Shown here: piece by piece, positions 52,550-61,250 of the stretch
How the letters are laid out: each line of letters opens with the position of its first letter
Position numbering within the stretch: position 1 is the stretch's first letter
Assembly (NCBI GenBank): GCA_934130285.1
Contig: CAKOXT010000006.1
Coordinates: 30,528-94,527 of the forward strand
Reading direction: 5' to 3'
Origin: an uncultured Clostridia bacterium
Lineage (GTDB): Bacteria; Bacillota; Clostridia; TANB77; CAG-508
DNA length: 64,000 bases
Notes under the pieces: model-generated
Database searches by the model: none
Seen by the model: only the letters and a program-made list of their open reading frames with translations
Told to the model about the DNA's origin: nothing
Translations under genes and position numbers: made by a program

Positions 52550-53059
52550 TCTACATATTAAAGTTGATAAATATATTCCAAGAAAATTTCCTATTATAGC
52601 TAAAATTAGCAATTTTAAGGAAATTTTCTTTTTTATTTCTCCAGTATACACTGCTAAAGCATACAAAGTTGTTTCCGTAGCCCCCATTATAGTCGCCACC
52701 ATAATACCGATCAAAGAATCAGTTCCATATTCCTTCATTAACTCTGTACCAATAACCATGCTCGCACTTCCAGAAACAGGCTTCAATATAATTAATCCAG
52801 ACAATTCTTCAGGAATTTTAAGCCATTCAAATATCCCATTCATACCTCCAGCTAAAAAATCTAAAAAACCCGAAACACGCAATAAAGTAACAGCCAAAAA
52901 AAGTCCCAAAAATACTGGAAACAATCTATAGACTACTCCTAACCCATCAACTACTCCAACAGTAAAAACATCAAACACATTAACTCTTTCAAGCAAACCT
53001 ACAATCAAAATAAAAACAATTATTCCTGGAATCATAACACTCTCAACATTCACATTCAC
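52535..53059 (-). CDS. spmB: Spore maturation protein B
   Basis: 174 residues. SpmB with SpmA is needed for full spore core dehydration in Bacillus and Clostridium. Five to six hydrophobic helices include MIPGIIVFILIVGLLERV, GVVDGLGVVYRLFPVFLGLFLAV and the conserved LKPVSGSASMVIG and GATETTLYALAVY motifs. The GTG at 53059, five bases after AAAGG, is the best start. It follows spmA by about 18 bp, the canonical pair. Confidence 0.92.
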   Translation of the reverse strand: MNVNVESVMIPGIIVFILIVGLLERVNVFDVFTVGVVDGLGVVYRLFPVFLGLFLAVTLLRVSGFLDFLAGGMNGIFEWLKIPEELSGLIILKPVSGSASMVIGTELMKEYGTDSLIGIMVATIMGATETTLYALAVYTGEIKKKISLKLLILAIIGNFLGIYLSTLICRLYFN

Positions 53060-53077
53060 ACACACCTTTAAAAATAT

Positions 53078-53648
53078 TTACAATTTTTCTCGAAACAGTC
53101 TCTTTCCTATTCCCATTACAATGCAAAATGTAATAAAACTACTTATTAAAACAAAAATAACAACCATTCCTATACGCTTTGAACCAAATGAAGCCATAAT
53201 ACTAATCAATGTAGTAGGAAAAATTTGAATAGATAAAGTATTTAATAAAACAAACAAATTCATATTACTTGACATTTCTTTAGTTGCAGTCTTTTCATCC
53301 ATTTTTCTCATAGCCGCTATACCGTGTAGGAGTTGCAGCATTTCCAATACCAATTAGATTAGAAATCATATTTAGCGTAATCAATTCTTTTACATCTTCA
53401 GTCTCTTCTGAAAAGAAAAAACAAATAATAGGTCTCAGTAACTTTCCAATTTTATTTACAATGCTAGTTTTCCTTAAAACAGCTATCATTCCATTCCAAA
53501 AACACATAATACCTAAAAACTTCAACACAAATGTAACAGTATCCTCTAAACTAACAAATATAGCACTATTAACCTCTGATACTCTACCAACTAATATTGA
53601 AAAAAATACCGAAATCACAATTAAAATTGGCCATAACTTATTCAGCAA
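53078..53648 (-). pseudogene. spmA: spmA, interrupted by an apparent one-base insertion
   Basis: Spore maturation protein A normally is one reading frame of about 190 residues. Here the N-terminal part (from TTG 53648, with GAGAGG upstream) runs to NLIGIGNAATPT and then changes frame, ending with a stop at about 53295. The C-terminal part continues in another frame with HGIAAMRKMDEKTATKEMSSNM, matching the usual SpmA continuation after GNAATP. Deleting one base at 53327 restores a single frame. Its partner spmB is intact directly downstream. Either a sequencing or assembly error or a real loss of function explains it. Confidence 0.85.
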
Positions 53649-53778
53649 AATACTCACCTCTCTCTAAAATATTCGGTAATACCATTTTTATACTAAAGTT
53701 ATTGTTTTTTTTTAGATGTTATGTTATTATGAGTGTGGGTAGATAATTGAAATTGAATTTTGTTTGGAGGTGGTTAAC

Positions 53779-54036
53779 GTGAAACTTTCTACAGGAATTA
53801 TTAGACGTGTTGATGAACTTGGTAGAATTGTCATTCCAAAAGAGATGAGAAAAGAACTAGACATAGATCAAAAAGATCCTATTGAAATATCAATTGAAGG
53901 TTCAAATATCATATTACATAAATATGAAAATAAATGCGTTTTTTGTGGAGCTATTAAACCAGCCATTAGATATAATGGAAAACTAATATGTTCTAAATGT
54001 TTAAAGGAAATAAACAAAACAGTTGAAAACAAATAA
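53779..54036 (+). CDS. AbrB-like transition-state regulator with C-terminal zinc finger
   Basis: 85 residues from GTG 53779, eight bases after GGAGG; an upstream TTG overlaps that site. The AbrB swapped-hairpin DNA-binding domain is at 1-50 (STGIIRRVDELGRIVIPKEMR, RKELDIDQKDPIEISIE). The C-terminal end carries CVFCG...ICSKC, two Cys pairs suggestive of a zinc ribbon, which is common in Clostridia AbrB proteins but not Bacillus AbrB. Its gene is convergent with rsmI and trmN6-like, as in the Bacillus yabB-rsmI-abrB locus. It probably represses stationary-phase genes. Confidence 0.88.
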   Translation: MKLSTGIIRRVDELGRIVIPKEMRKELDIDQKDPIEISIEGSNIILHKYENKCVFCGAIKPAIRYNGKLICSKCLKEINKTVENK

Positions 54037-54061
54037 TTTATTAACTATAAATTTTCCAAAT

Positions 54062-54093
54062 AAAAAATCCTAGATACTAGGATTTTTTATTTT
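54062..54093. terminator. Bidirectional terminator between abrB-like gene and rsmI
   Basis: AAAAAATCCTAG (54062-54073) pairs with CTAGGATTTTTT (54077-54088). A/T runs on both sides fit a terminator for both convergent genes. Confidence 0.8.
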
Positions 54094-54918
54094 TTATATA
54101 AATTTCTTATAAATCTCATTTTTATTAACATTTCTATCTTTAGCAATCTTTTTAATAATTTCTTTTTTATCTAAACCTTGATTTTCATAAAACTTATAAT
54201 GTTCTTCCAAAGTCATTTCATTTCTATTGTTTCTTTGAATATCTTCCTCTGATTCTACAGATCCTTCCACAATAACCACCATTTCACCTCTAGGCTCTAA
54301 TTTTTCTAAAACATCTGAAATAGATCCTCGGATAAATTCTTCATGAATCTTAGTAAGTTCTCTACCAATTGAAATCTGCCTATCTCCTAATACTTCTAAC
54401 ATCATTTTTAATGTATCCATAATCTTATGAGGAGCTTCATAAAAAATTAAAGTTCCCTGAATATTCTTTACTTCCTCCAACTTATCTCTTTTTTCTTTAT
54501 TTTTAGTAGATAAAAAACCTATAAAAAAGAATTGCTTTGTATCCATTCCAGAACAAATTAAAGAATTAATTGCAGCACAAGCACCAGGAATTGGAACAAC
54601 TTTTATTCCTTCCTTTATTGCTTCCTTAATAACTTCACATCCAGGATCAGAAATTCCAGGAGTTCCAGCATCAGAAACAACAGCCACATTTTTTCCCTCT
54701 TTTAATTTCTCTATAATAATCTTTGATTTTACTTTTTCTGTTTCTTTATAATAACTAATCAATGGTTTAGATATTTCTAAATGATTCAATAACTTTAATG
54801 TATGTCTAGTATCTTCAGCAGCAATTAAATCTACATCTGACAATACTTTTACAGCTCTGTATGTAATATCATCCAAATTTCCTATTGGTGTCGCAACAAT
54901 ATATAATACTCCATCCAT
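54094..54918 (-). CDS. rsmI: 16S rRNA (cytidine-1402-2'-O)-methyltransferase
   Basis: 274 residues. RsmI methylates C1402 of 16S rRNA from SAM at the decoding centre. Motifs: YIVATPIGNLDDITYRAV, AAEDTRHTLKLL, SDAGTPGISDPG and PIPGACAAINSL. Length is standard (about 270-290). It starts two bases after the trmN6-like stop, an operon, and faces the AbrB-like gene. Confidence 0.94.
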   Translation of the reverse strand: MDGVLYIVATPIGNLDDITYRAVKVLSDVDLIAAEDTRHTLKLLNHLEISKPLISYYKETEKVKSKIIIEKLKEGKNVAVVSDAGTPGISDPGCEVIKEAIKEGIKVVPIPGACAAINSLICSGMDTKQFFFIGFLSTKNKEKRDKLEEVKNIQGTLIFYEAPHKIMDTLKMMLEVLGDRQISIGRELTKIHEEFIRGSISDVLEKLEPRGEMVVIVEGSVESEEDIQRNNRNEMTLEEHYKFYENQGLDKKEIIKKIAKDRNVNKNEIYKKFI

Positions 54919-54920
54919 TT

Positions 54921-55670
54921 CTATTTCCTCTCATTTCCATATATTTTCAAAATTTGTTTTGTATATTCATTTTTTTCATTATACACAATCAATGGTTCAA
55001 GGACCTTCAAATAAGGTTTTGCACATTTTACTCCTTTAACTAATACTAAATTAGAATTATCTCCAACATGAGGATAAACAAATTGAACTTCCTTAGGCTC
55101 TATCTTATTTTCTCTCATTATATAAAAAATATCCTCAAGCCTTTCCGGTCTATGAACCATATAAAAAGTAGCATTATCTTTTAACAATTTAGAAGCTTCA
55201 AATATAATATCTTCTAATGTACATTTCACCTCATGCCTTGAAATAAGCTTCCTTTCATTTTCATTAACCAAACCTGTTTCTAATTTCTTATATGGAGGAT
55301 TTGTAACAACATAATCAAATTTTTTATTATACTTTCCTTTTGAAATTCCAACAATATCTTCATTCTCTATTTCTACAATATTCTCTAAATCATTATATTT
55401 AACACTTCTTCTTGCCATATCAACTAAGTCCTCTTGAATTTCAAATCCATAAACTTTTTTAGGAGACTGTTTTGCAGCAATCAATATACTTATTATTCCT
55501 GTTCCAGTACCCAAGTCCGCAACAATTGCATTTTTTCTTGAAATCTTCGCAAAATTTGCAATTAATACACTATCCATTCCAAAACAAAATCCATCTTTTT
55601 TCTGAATAATTTTTAATCCTTTATACTGCAAATCATCAATTTTTTCATCACTTAATAACTCTATTTTCAT
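54921..55670 (-). CDS. tRNA1(Val) (adenine-N6)-methyltransferase-like protein
   Basis: 249 residues. SAM-binding motif I is at ADLGTGTGIISILIA and the catalytic NPPY is in YVVTNPPYKKL, the N6-adenine methyltransferase signature. The family (TrmN6/YfiC, YabB in Bacillus) methylates A37 of tRNA1(Val). The region before it (DEKIDDLQYKGLKIIQKK, GFCFGMDSVLIANFA) is typical. Upstream of rsmI with a 2-base gap, as in Bacillus, where yazA lies between; yazA is missing here. Substrate specificity is inferred from family. Confidence 0.9.
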   Translation of the reverse strand: MKIELLSDEKIDDLQYKGLKIIQKKDGFCFGMDSVLIANFAKISRKNAIVADLGTGTGIISILIAAKQSPKKVYGFEIQEDLVDMARRSVKYNDLENIVEIENEDIVGISKGKYNKKFDYVVTNPPYKKLETGLVNENERKLISRHEVKCTLEDIIFEASKLLKDNATFYMVHRPERLEDIFYIMRENKIEPKEVQFVYPHVGDNSNLVLVKGVKCAKPYLKVLEPLIVYNEKNEYTKQILKIYGNERK

Positions 55671-55771
55671 TTTTATTCTTTCCTTTATTAATCACCATAA
55701 TAAAAATTACACATATTATATACCAAAAGCCCAAATCTTGCAAAACTTTATATATAGAAAGGAAGATTATA

Positions 55772-55942
55772 ATGTATCCACCACCACACAAACCAAAAAA
55801 GAACAAATTTATTAAAAATACAATTTGCTCTTTATATGAAGTAGAAAATTTTCTTAAAGGATATAATACATTTGCAGATGCTGTTTGCATATTTAAAATT
55901 TTACAAAGGCATAAACACAATAAGAAAAATTTTCCACGCTAA
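55772..55942 (+). CDS. 56-residue small protein
   Basis: A short plus-strand ORF starts with ATG 55772, eleven bases after AAAGGAAG. Product MYPPPHKPKKNKFIKN...SLYEVENFLKGYN...KNFPR has a basic, Pro-rich start and a single helix-rich centre with two Cys (NTICSLYE, ADAVCIFK). It overlaps the end of the GerMN gene by four bases. The good ribosome site and the gap location argue for a real gene. A longer minus-strand ORF through the same stretch has no support. Function unknown. Confidence 0.6.
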   Translation: MYPPPHKPKKNKFIKNTICSLYEVENFLKGYNTFADAVCIFKILQRHKHNKKNFPR

Positions 55943-56493
55943 TTAACTATTTCAGTAGCTACATTTCTACTAACAAACTTATCCCCCATTCCATCAACCA
56001 CTTGACCATTTATCAAAAAGCTAACTGTATTTACTTCCTTTAGCTCCAAAAAAGTATCAACAACTGAATATATAATTTCTAAATGTTCTTCTGAACCAAT
56101 TTTATATCCAGCAATAAAACTATCATTAAAATCAATTATTAAATTTTCTCCATCCAGCTTAACAGAATTCACAACAGTTCCCTCAGGAATTGTTTTTCCA
56201 ATTGAATTATCTTCAGAACCTTCAATTAACAGTCCTAATATTTTCTTATATGGATCCTCAACGAGTTCCTTAACATCAACACTTCTAGCCTCTGGAACCA
56301 TCTTACAATTTTGAGCATCCCAAAAATATAAAGTAACAATCGTCATTCGATTTTGTTGATCTGTAATTTCTTCCTCAGGAGTATACTCAGACATAGTTGT
56401 TTCAACATCAACTTGACTAGTATTTTTTAATATTGCAAAAATAATTACAACAGCAAATAGCAAAATCGCCACAAAGTACACTATTTTTTTCAT
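55939..56493 (-). CDS. GerMN-domain membrane protein
   Basis: 184 residues. One N-terminal membrane helix (about 3-22, IVYFVAILLFAVVIIFAIL) anchors an external GerMN domain: TLYFWDAQNCKMVPEARSV, EDPYKKILGLLIEGSED, GTVVNSVKLDGENLIIDFND and EVNTVSFLINGQVVDG. GerM proteins act in sporulation or germination in Bacillus. This one is shorter than GerM (one domain instead of two). It is divergent from the 1441-residue activase gene. Exact role inferred only. Confidence 0.85.
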   Translation of the reverse strand: MKKIVYFVAILLFAVVIIFAILKNTSQVDVETTMSEYTPEEEITDQQNRMTIVTLYFWDAQNCKMVPEARSVDVKELVEDPYKKILGLLIEGSEDNSIGKTIPEGTVVNSVKLDGENLIIDFNDSFIAGYKIGSEEHLEIIYSVVDTFLELKEVNTVSFLINGQVVDGMGDKFVSRNVATEIVN

Positions 56494-56613
56494 TCAAAAC
56501 CCTCTTTTCTTTTTATACTTTTATACTATATAGTCATCTTACAACATTCTATTTTCCAAATTTGAAAATATGCATATATCTATGATTTACGGCATTTTGC
56601 CAAGTTTTGTACA

Positions 56614-56642
56614 TTGACAAAAGACTCTTTTCATTATAAGAT
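56614..56642 (+). promoter_or_regulatory. Promoter of the activase gene
   Basis: TTGACA (56614-56619) and TAAGAT (56637-56642) are 17 bp apart. The open frame could be read from the TTG of this -35 box, but that stretch is promoter, so the CDS starts later at 56674. Confidence 0.7.
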
Positions 56643-56673
56643 AACATTGATTTATTTTGAGAGGAGAATTAAA

Positions 56674-59600
56674 ATGTCAGAATTATTACACGTAGGATTA
56701 GACGTAGGTTCAACAACAGTAAAAATAATTGTAATGAACGACAAACAAGAAACAATATACACAGACTATACTAGACATTTCTCAGACACAAAAAATACTA
56801 TTTGCAATGTATTAGAAAAATTGGCAAAAGACTATCCAGATGATACATTTACAATGGCGCTTACAGGTTCTGGAGCAATGTCTGCAGCAAAATTTTTAAA
56901 TATACCCTTCATCCAAGAAGTTATTGCATGTAAAAGAGCAGTTGAAAAATATTTACCAGAAACAGATGTAGTAATCGAACTTGGGGGTGAAGATGCAAAA
57001 ATAATATATTTTGATAAATTCATTGAACAAAGAATGAACGGAACATGTGCCGGTGGAACAGGAGCATTTCTTGATCAAATGGCTTCATTATTAAACACAG
57101 ATACTGCTGGATTAAACGAACTTGCTAAAGATCACAAAGTAATTTATCCAATAGCCTCAAGATGTGGTGTTTTCGCAAAAACAGATATACAACCACTATT
57201 AAATGAAGGATCAAGAAAAGAAGATATAGCAGCATCAATATTCCAAGCCGTTGTAAATCAAACAATAAGTGGACTAGCTTGCGGTAGACCAATAAAAGGA
57301 AAAGTAGCCTTTCTTGGAGGACCATTAAGCTACTTACCAGAATTAAGAAAGAGATTTATAGAAACTCTACAATTAAAAGATGATGAAATATTAGTGCCAG
57401 AAAATGCTCACTTGCTTGTTGCAAAAGGTGCAGCACTTGATTCACTTAATTCTCCAGTTTTTACTAACAAAGAATTAAAACAAAAAATTAAAAATTTGAA
57501 AAAATCTAAAGATACAACTACAGTTCCTTTAGAACCTCTATTTGCAGATGAAAAAGACTATGAAGAATTCAAAAAAAGACATGATAAAGACAAAATTAAG
57601 ACTAAACCTTTAAAAAATTATAAAGGAAACTGTTATGTAGGAATAGATGCAGGTTCAACAACAACAAAACTTGTTTTAATAGATAACGAATCAAACTTAA
57701 TATATTCAGACTATGGAAGCAATGAAGGAAATCCATTAAAAAGCGTTATCAAAATGCTTAAAAAAATGTATGAGCAATTACCTGAAACAGCAACAATACG
57801 TTTTTCAGGAGTTACAGGATATGGTGAAAAATTAATTCAAACAGCTTTAAGCGTAGATTTAAATGAAATAGAAACAATAGCACACTACACAGCCGCAAAA
57901 AAATTCATGCCAAACGTAACAAGCATTATAGATATAGGTGGACAAGATATGAAATACATCAAAATGAAAGGCGATGTAATAGATAATATCATGCTAAATG
58001 AAGCATGTTCATCAGGTTGTGGATCTTTTATTGAAACTTTTGCAAAAAGCTTAAATATTTCAATAGAAGACTTCGTAAAAGCAGCAATCGAATCAAAATC
58101 ACCTGTTGATTTAGGTTCAAGATGTACAGTATTTATGAATTCAAAAATAAAGCAAGCCCAAAAAGAAGGATACAGCGTTGGCGATATATCTGCTGGATTA
58201 TCATATTCAGTAATAAAAAATGCAATACAAAAAGTTATGAAAGTTCGTGATATGAGCACTTTAGGAGATCATATAGTAGTACAAGGTGGAACATTCTACA
58301 ATGACGCAGTATTACGTAGCTTTGAAAAAATTGTAGGAAAAAATGTAATAAGACCAAATATATCTGGATTAATGGGAGCTTATGGAGTTGCATTATTATC
58401 CAAAGAACAATATGAAGCAAACTTAGACATGGAATACACATCAACACTTCTAAAAACAGAAGAATTAGATACATTAGACATTAAGACAACACAAGTAAGA
58501 TGTGGAAGATGTGAAAACAACTGTCTTCTTACAATAAATAAATTCAGCAATGGTAAATCATTCATATCTGGAAACCGTTGTGAAAAAGGTAGTGGCGGTG
58601 TTACAGAAAACAAAAACTTACCTAATATGTATAAATATAAATATGAACGTTTATTCAATTATGAACCATTATCTGAAGAAGAAGCAACACGTGGAACAAT
58701 AGGAATTCCAAGAGTTTTAAATATGTATGAAGATTATCCATTCTGGTTTACATTCTTAACTAACTTAGGATTTAGAGTAATACTTTCTGAAAAAAGCACA
58801 AGAAAAACATACGAAAAAGGAATGGAATCAATGCCATCTGAATCAGTATGTTATCCAGCAAAACTTACACATGGACACATCATAAGCTTAATAGAAAAAG
58901 GAATTAAAACAATATTCTATCCTTGTATTCCTTACTCAAGAAAAGAATACAAAAAAGCAAATAATCACTACAACTGTCCAATTGTAATATCTTATCCAGA
59001 AGTATTAAAAAACAATGTAGAAGAACTAAAAGCTGACGATATAAAATTCATAAACACATTCTTACCTTTCGATGCAAAACATTTAACAGAAGTAATATTA
59101 GAAAGAGAAGAATTTAAAGAATATAACTTCACTAAAAAAGAAGTTTTTGAAGCAGCCAAAAAAGCTGAAGCAGAATATCAACACTTCAAAGATGACGTAG
59201 ATAAAAAAGGAACAGAAATCATGGAATACATGGAAGAACATGATTTAAGAGGAATCGTACTAGCAGGAAGACCATATCACGTTGATCCAGAAGTTAACCA
59301 TGGAATAGACACATTAATTACAAGCTTAGGTTTATGCGTACTATCTGAAGATAGCGTTTCAAGAAAAACAGAAGCCAAAAGACCTATCAGAGTCGTAGAT
59401 CAATGGGTATTCCACGCAAGATTGTATGCAGCAGCAGAATACACAGGACAACATGATAACCTAGAACTAATACAATTAAATTCATTTGGATGCGGTGTAG
59501 ATGCCGTTACAACAGACCAAGTAGAAGAAATATTAAAAAGCTATGACAATATGTACACACTAATAAAAATTGATGAAGTTAACAATCTAGGAGCTGTTAG

Positions 59601-60999
59601 AATTCGTATCCGTTCTCTACTAGCAAGTATGAATAAAAAAATAAAAGCCAAAAGAGAAGAACAAAAAAACACAACAAACGGAAATTACGAACTAAACAGA
59701 GTAATATTCACAAAAGATATGAAAAAAGATTATACAATATTAATCCCTCAAATGGCTCCAATTCATTTTGAATTAATTGAAACAGCAGTTAGAGCATGTG
59801 GATATAACGTAAAACTATTAAGAAATTGTACTCCACACACAGTAGAAACAGGATTAAAATATGTAAATAATGATGCATGTTACCCATCAATTCTTACAAC
59901 AGGTCAAATGATAGAAGCACTTGAATCAGGAGAATACGATGTAAATAAAACTGCACTTATTATGTCACAAACAGGCGGTGGATGTAGAGCAACAAACTAC
60001 ATTGGCTTTATAAGAAAAGCATTAAAAGATGCTGGTTTTCCTCAAGTCCCAGTAATTTCATTCAACGTTGTAGGAATGGAAAAAATGCCAGGATTTAAAA
60101 TAACATTTGGTCTAGCAGAAAGACTATTAAAATGCGTTATTTATGGTGATCTACTACAAAAATTATTAATGAAAAACAGAGCCTATGAAATAAATAAAGG
60201 TGAAACTCAAAAATTATACGAAAAATGGTTAGAAATATGCAAGAAAAACATCGAAAAATCAAACAGTAAAACATTCAAACAAAGTATATACGACATGGTA
60301 AACGACTTTGAAAAAATAGAACTAAACACAAGCATTGAAAAACCAAAAGTAGGTGTTGTAGGAGAAGTCTTAATTAAATATCACCCATTCGGAAACAACT
60401 TCGTAGCCAATGTTTTAGAGCAAGAAGGTGCTGAAGTTATACTTCCAGATTTTATGGGATTCATTAAATTTATTGCAACACATAAAATAACATTTAATCA
60501 ATTATTAAAAATAGATAAAACCAAAGCAACTATTTTTAAAACAGCCATAAAATTAATAGACATCTTCGAAAAAGACTTAAAAATAGCCTTATCACAATCT
60601 AAAAAAGACTACTTACCTCCATGTGATATCTGGCATTTAGAAGATAAGGTAAAAGGAATCCTATCAATTGGAAATCAAACAGGAGAAGGTTGGTTCCTTA
60701 CAGCAGAAATGATTGAATACATAGAACATGGTATTCCAAACATCGTTTGCGTTCAACCATTTGCATGTTTGCCAAATCATATCGTTGGAAAAGGTGTAAT
60801 AAAAACAATAAGAGAAACCTACCCTAATGCAAATATTACACCTGTTGACTATGATCCAGGAGCAAGCGAGTCAAATCAAACAAACAGAATCAAACTATTA
60901 ATGACTGTAGCAAAAGATAATCTAAAAATGCAGCAACAAGAAGCAAAAGAAATCAACAAAGAAAATAAAGCAAAATCAGAAGAAACAATAAACAACTAA
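56674..60999 (+). CDS. Large 2-hydroxyacyl-CoA dehydratase activase-like ATPase (BcrAD/BadFG, DUF2229)
   Basis: 1441 residues from ATG 56674 with AGGAGA upstream. Two ASKHA ATPase domains of the activase family are in tandem: the first (about 1-260) has VGLDVGSTTVKIIV, VIELGGEDAKII and NGTCAGGTGAFLDQ; the second (about 320-565) has VGIDAGSTTTKLVL, DIGGQDMKYIKMK and CSSGCGSFIETFA. Cys in CAGG and CSSGCG could hold an iron-sulfur cluster. The remainder matches the DUF2229 activase-related family, with CYPAKLTHGHI, GRPYHVDPEVNHG, CYPSILTTGQM and SQTGGGCRATNY. Members of this size occur in many Clostridia; the role, perhaps ATP-driven electron transfer, is not proven. No dehydratase subunits are adjacent. 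Confidence 0.88.
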   Translation: MSELLHVGLDVGSTTVKIIVMNDKQETIYTDYTRHFSDTKNTICNVLEKLAKDYPDDTFTMALTGSGAMSAAKFLNIPFIQEVIACKRAVEKYLPETDVVIELGGEDAKIIYFDKFIEQRMNGTCAGGTGAFLDQMASLLNTDTAGLNELAKDHKVIYPIASRCGVFAKTDIQPLLNEGSRKEDIAASIFQAVVNQTISGLACGRPIKGKVAFLGGPLSYLPELRKRFIETLQLKDDEILVPENAHLLVAKGAALDSLNSPVFTNKELKQKIKNLKKSKDTTTVPLEPLFADEKDYEEFKKRHDKDKIKTKPLKNYKGNCYVGIDAGSTTTKLVLIDNESNLIYSDYGSNEGNPLKSVIKMLKKMYEQLPETATIRFSGVTGYGEKLIQTALSVDLNEIETIAHYTAAKKFMPNVTSIIDIGGQDMKYIKMKGDVIDNIMLNEACSSGCGSFIETFAKSLNISIEDFVKAAIESKSPVDLGSRCTVFMNSKIKQAQKEGYSVGDISAGLSYSVIKNAIQKVMKVRDMSTLGDHIVVQGGTFYNDAVLRSFEKIVGKNVIRPNISGLMGAYGVALLSKEQYEANLDMEYTSTLLKTEELDTLDIKTTQVRCGRCENNCLLTINKFSNGKSFISGNRCEKGSGGVTENKNLPNMYKYKYERLFNYEPLSEEEATRGTIGIPRVLNMYEDYPFWFTFLTNLGFRVILSEKSTRKTYEKGMESMPSESVCYPAKLTHGHIISLIEKGIKTIFYPCIPYSRKEYKKANNHYNCPIVISYPEVLKNNVEELKADDIKFINTFLPFDAKHLTEVILEREEFKEYNFTKKEVFEAAKKAEAEYQHFKDDVDKKGTEIMEYMEEHDLRGIVLAGRPYHVDPEVNHGIDTLITSLGLCVLSEDSVSRKTEAKRPIRVVDQWVFHARLYAAAEYTGQHDNLELIQLNSFGCGVDAVTTDQVEEILKSYDNMYTLIKIDEVNNLGAVRIRIRSLLASMNKKIKAKREEQKNTTNGNYELNRVIFTKDMKKDYTILIPQMAPIHFELIETAVRACGYNVKLLRNCTPHTVETGLKYVNNDACYPSILTTGQMIEALESGEYDVNKTALIMSQTGGGCRATNYIGFIRKALKDAGFPQVPVISFNVVGMEKMPGFKITFGLAERLLKCVIYGDLLQKLLMKNRAYEINKGETQKLYEKWLEICKKNIEKSNSKTFKQSIYDMVNDFEKIELNTSIEKPKVGVVGEVLIKYHPFGNNFVANVLEQEGAEVILPDFMGFIKFIATHKITFNQLLKIDKTKATIFKTAIKLIDIFEKDLKIALSQSKKDYLPPCDIWHLEDKVKGILSIGNQTGEGWFLTAEMIEYIEHGIPNIVCVQPFACLPNHIVGKGVIKTIRETYPNANITPVDYDPGASESNQTNRIKLLMTVAKDNLKMQQQEAKEINKENKAKSEETINN

Positions 61000-61027
61000 A
61001 AAAGGATCTACAAAGATCCTTTTTTAT
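60998..61027 (+). terminator. Terminator after the activase gene
   Basis: GGATC (61004-61008) pairs with GATCC (61015-61019), extended by A6 and T6. The hairpin begins at the stop codon. Confidence 0.8.
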
Positions 61028-61180
61028 TATTTTCTATTATTAATTTGATATTGTTTATTTATTCTTTATATTATCCTTCATTATTTTTTGTCTTTTTATT
61101 ATTTATTATTTATTATTATTAATTATTTATTTTTTATTATTTATCTATTATTTATTTATTATTTATTTATTTTTTATTTA
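61028..61180. other. Low-complexity AT-rich entry to the repeat array
   Basis: Irregular TTATTTATT-like runs with no gene signal. An apparent ORF here encodes only Tyr, Phe, Ile and Leu and is rejected as coding. Confidence 0.6.
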
Positions 61181-61250
61181 TTTTTTATTATTTTTTATTA
61201 TTTTTTATTATTTTTTATTATTTTTTATTATTTTTTATTATTTTTTATTA
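61181..61250. repeat. 10-bp tandem microsatellite
   Basis: Seven perfect copies of TTTTTTATTA run head to tail immediately before the first long element. A spurious ORF runs through it. Confidence 0.95.

Noticed and set aside
55648..55920. Minus-strand ORF of 90 codons between trmN6-like and GerMN genes
   Set aside because: No ribosome site, overlaps the better supported 56-residue plus-strand gene and the trmN6-like start.
56614..56673. 20-codon N-terminal extension of the activase from a TTG at 56614
   Set aside because: That TTG is the -35 box of the promoter; ATG 56674 has a proper ribosome site.
57885..58259. Minus-strand ORF of 124 codons inside the activase
   Set aside because: Antisense to a conserved coding region with no ribosome site; not independent.
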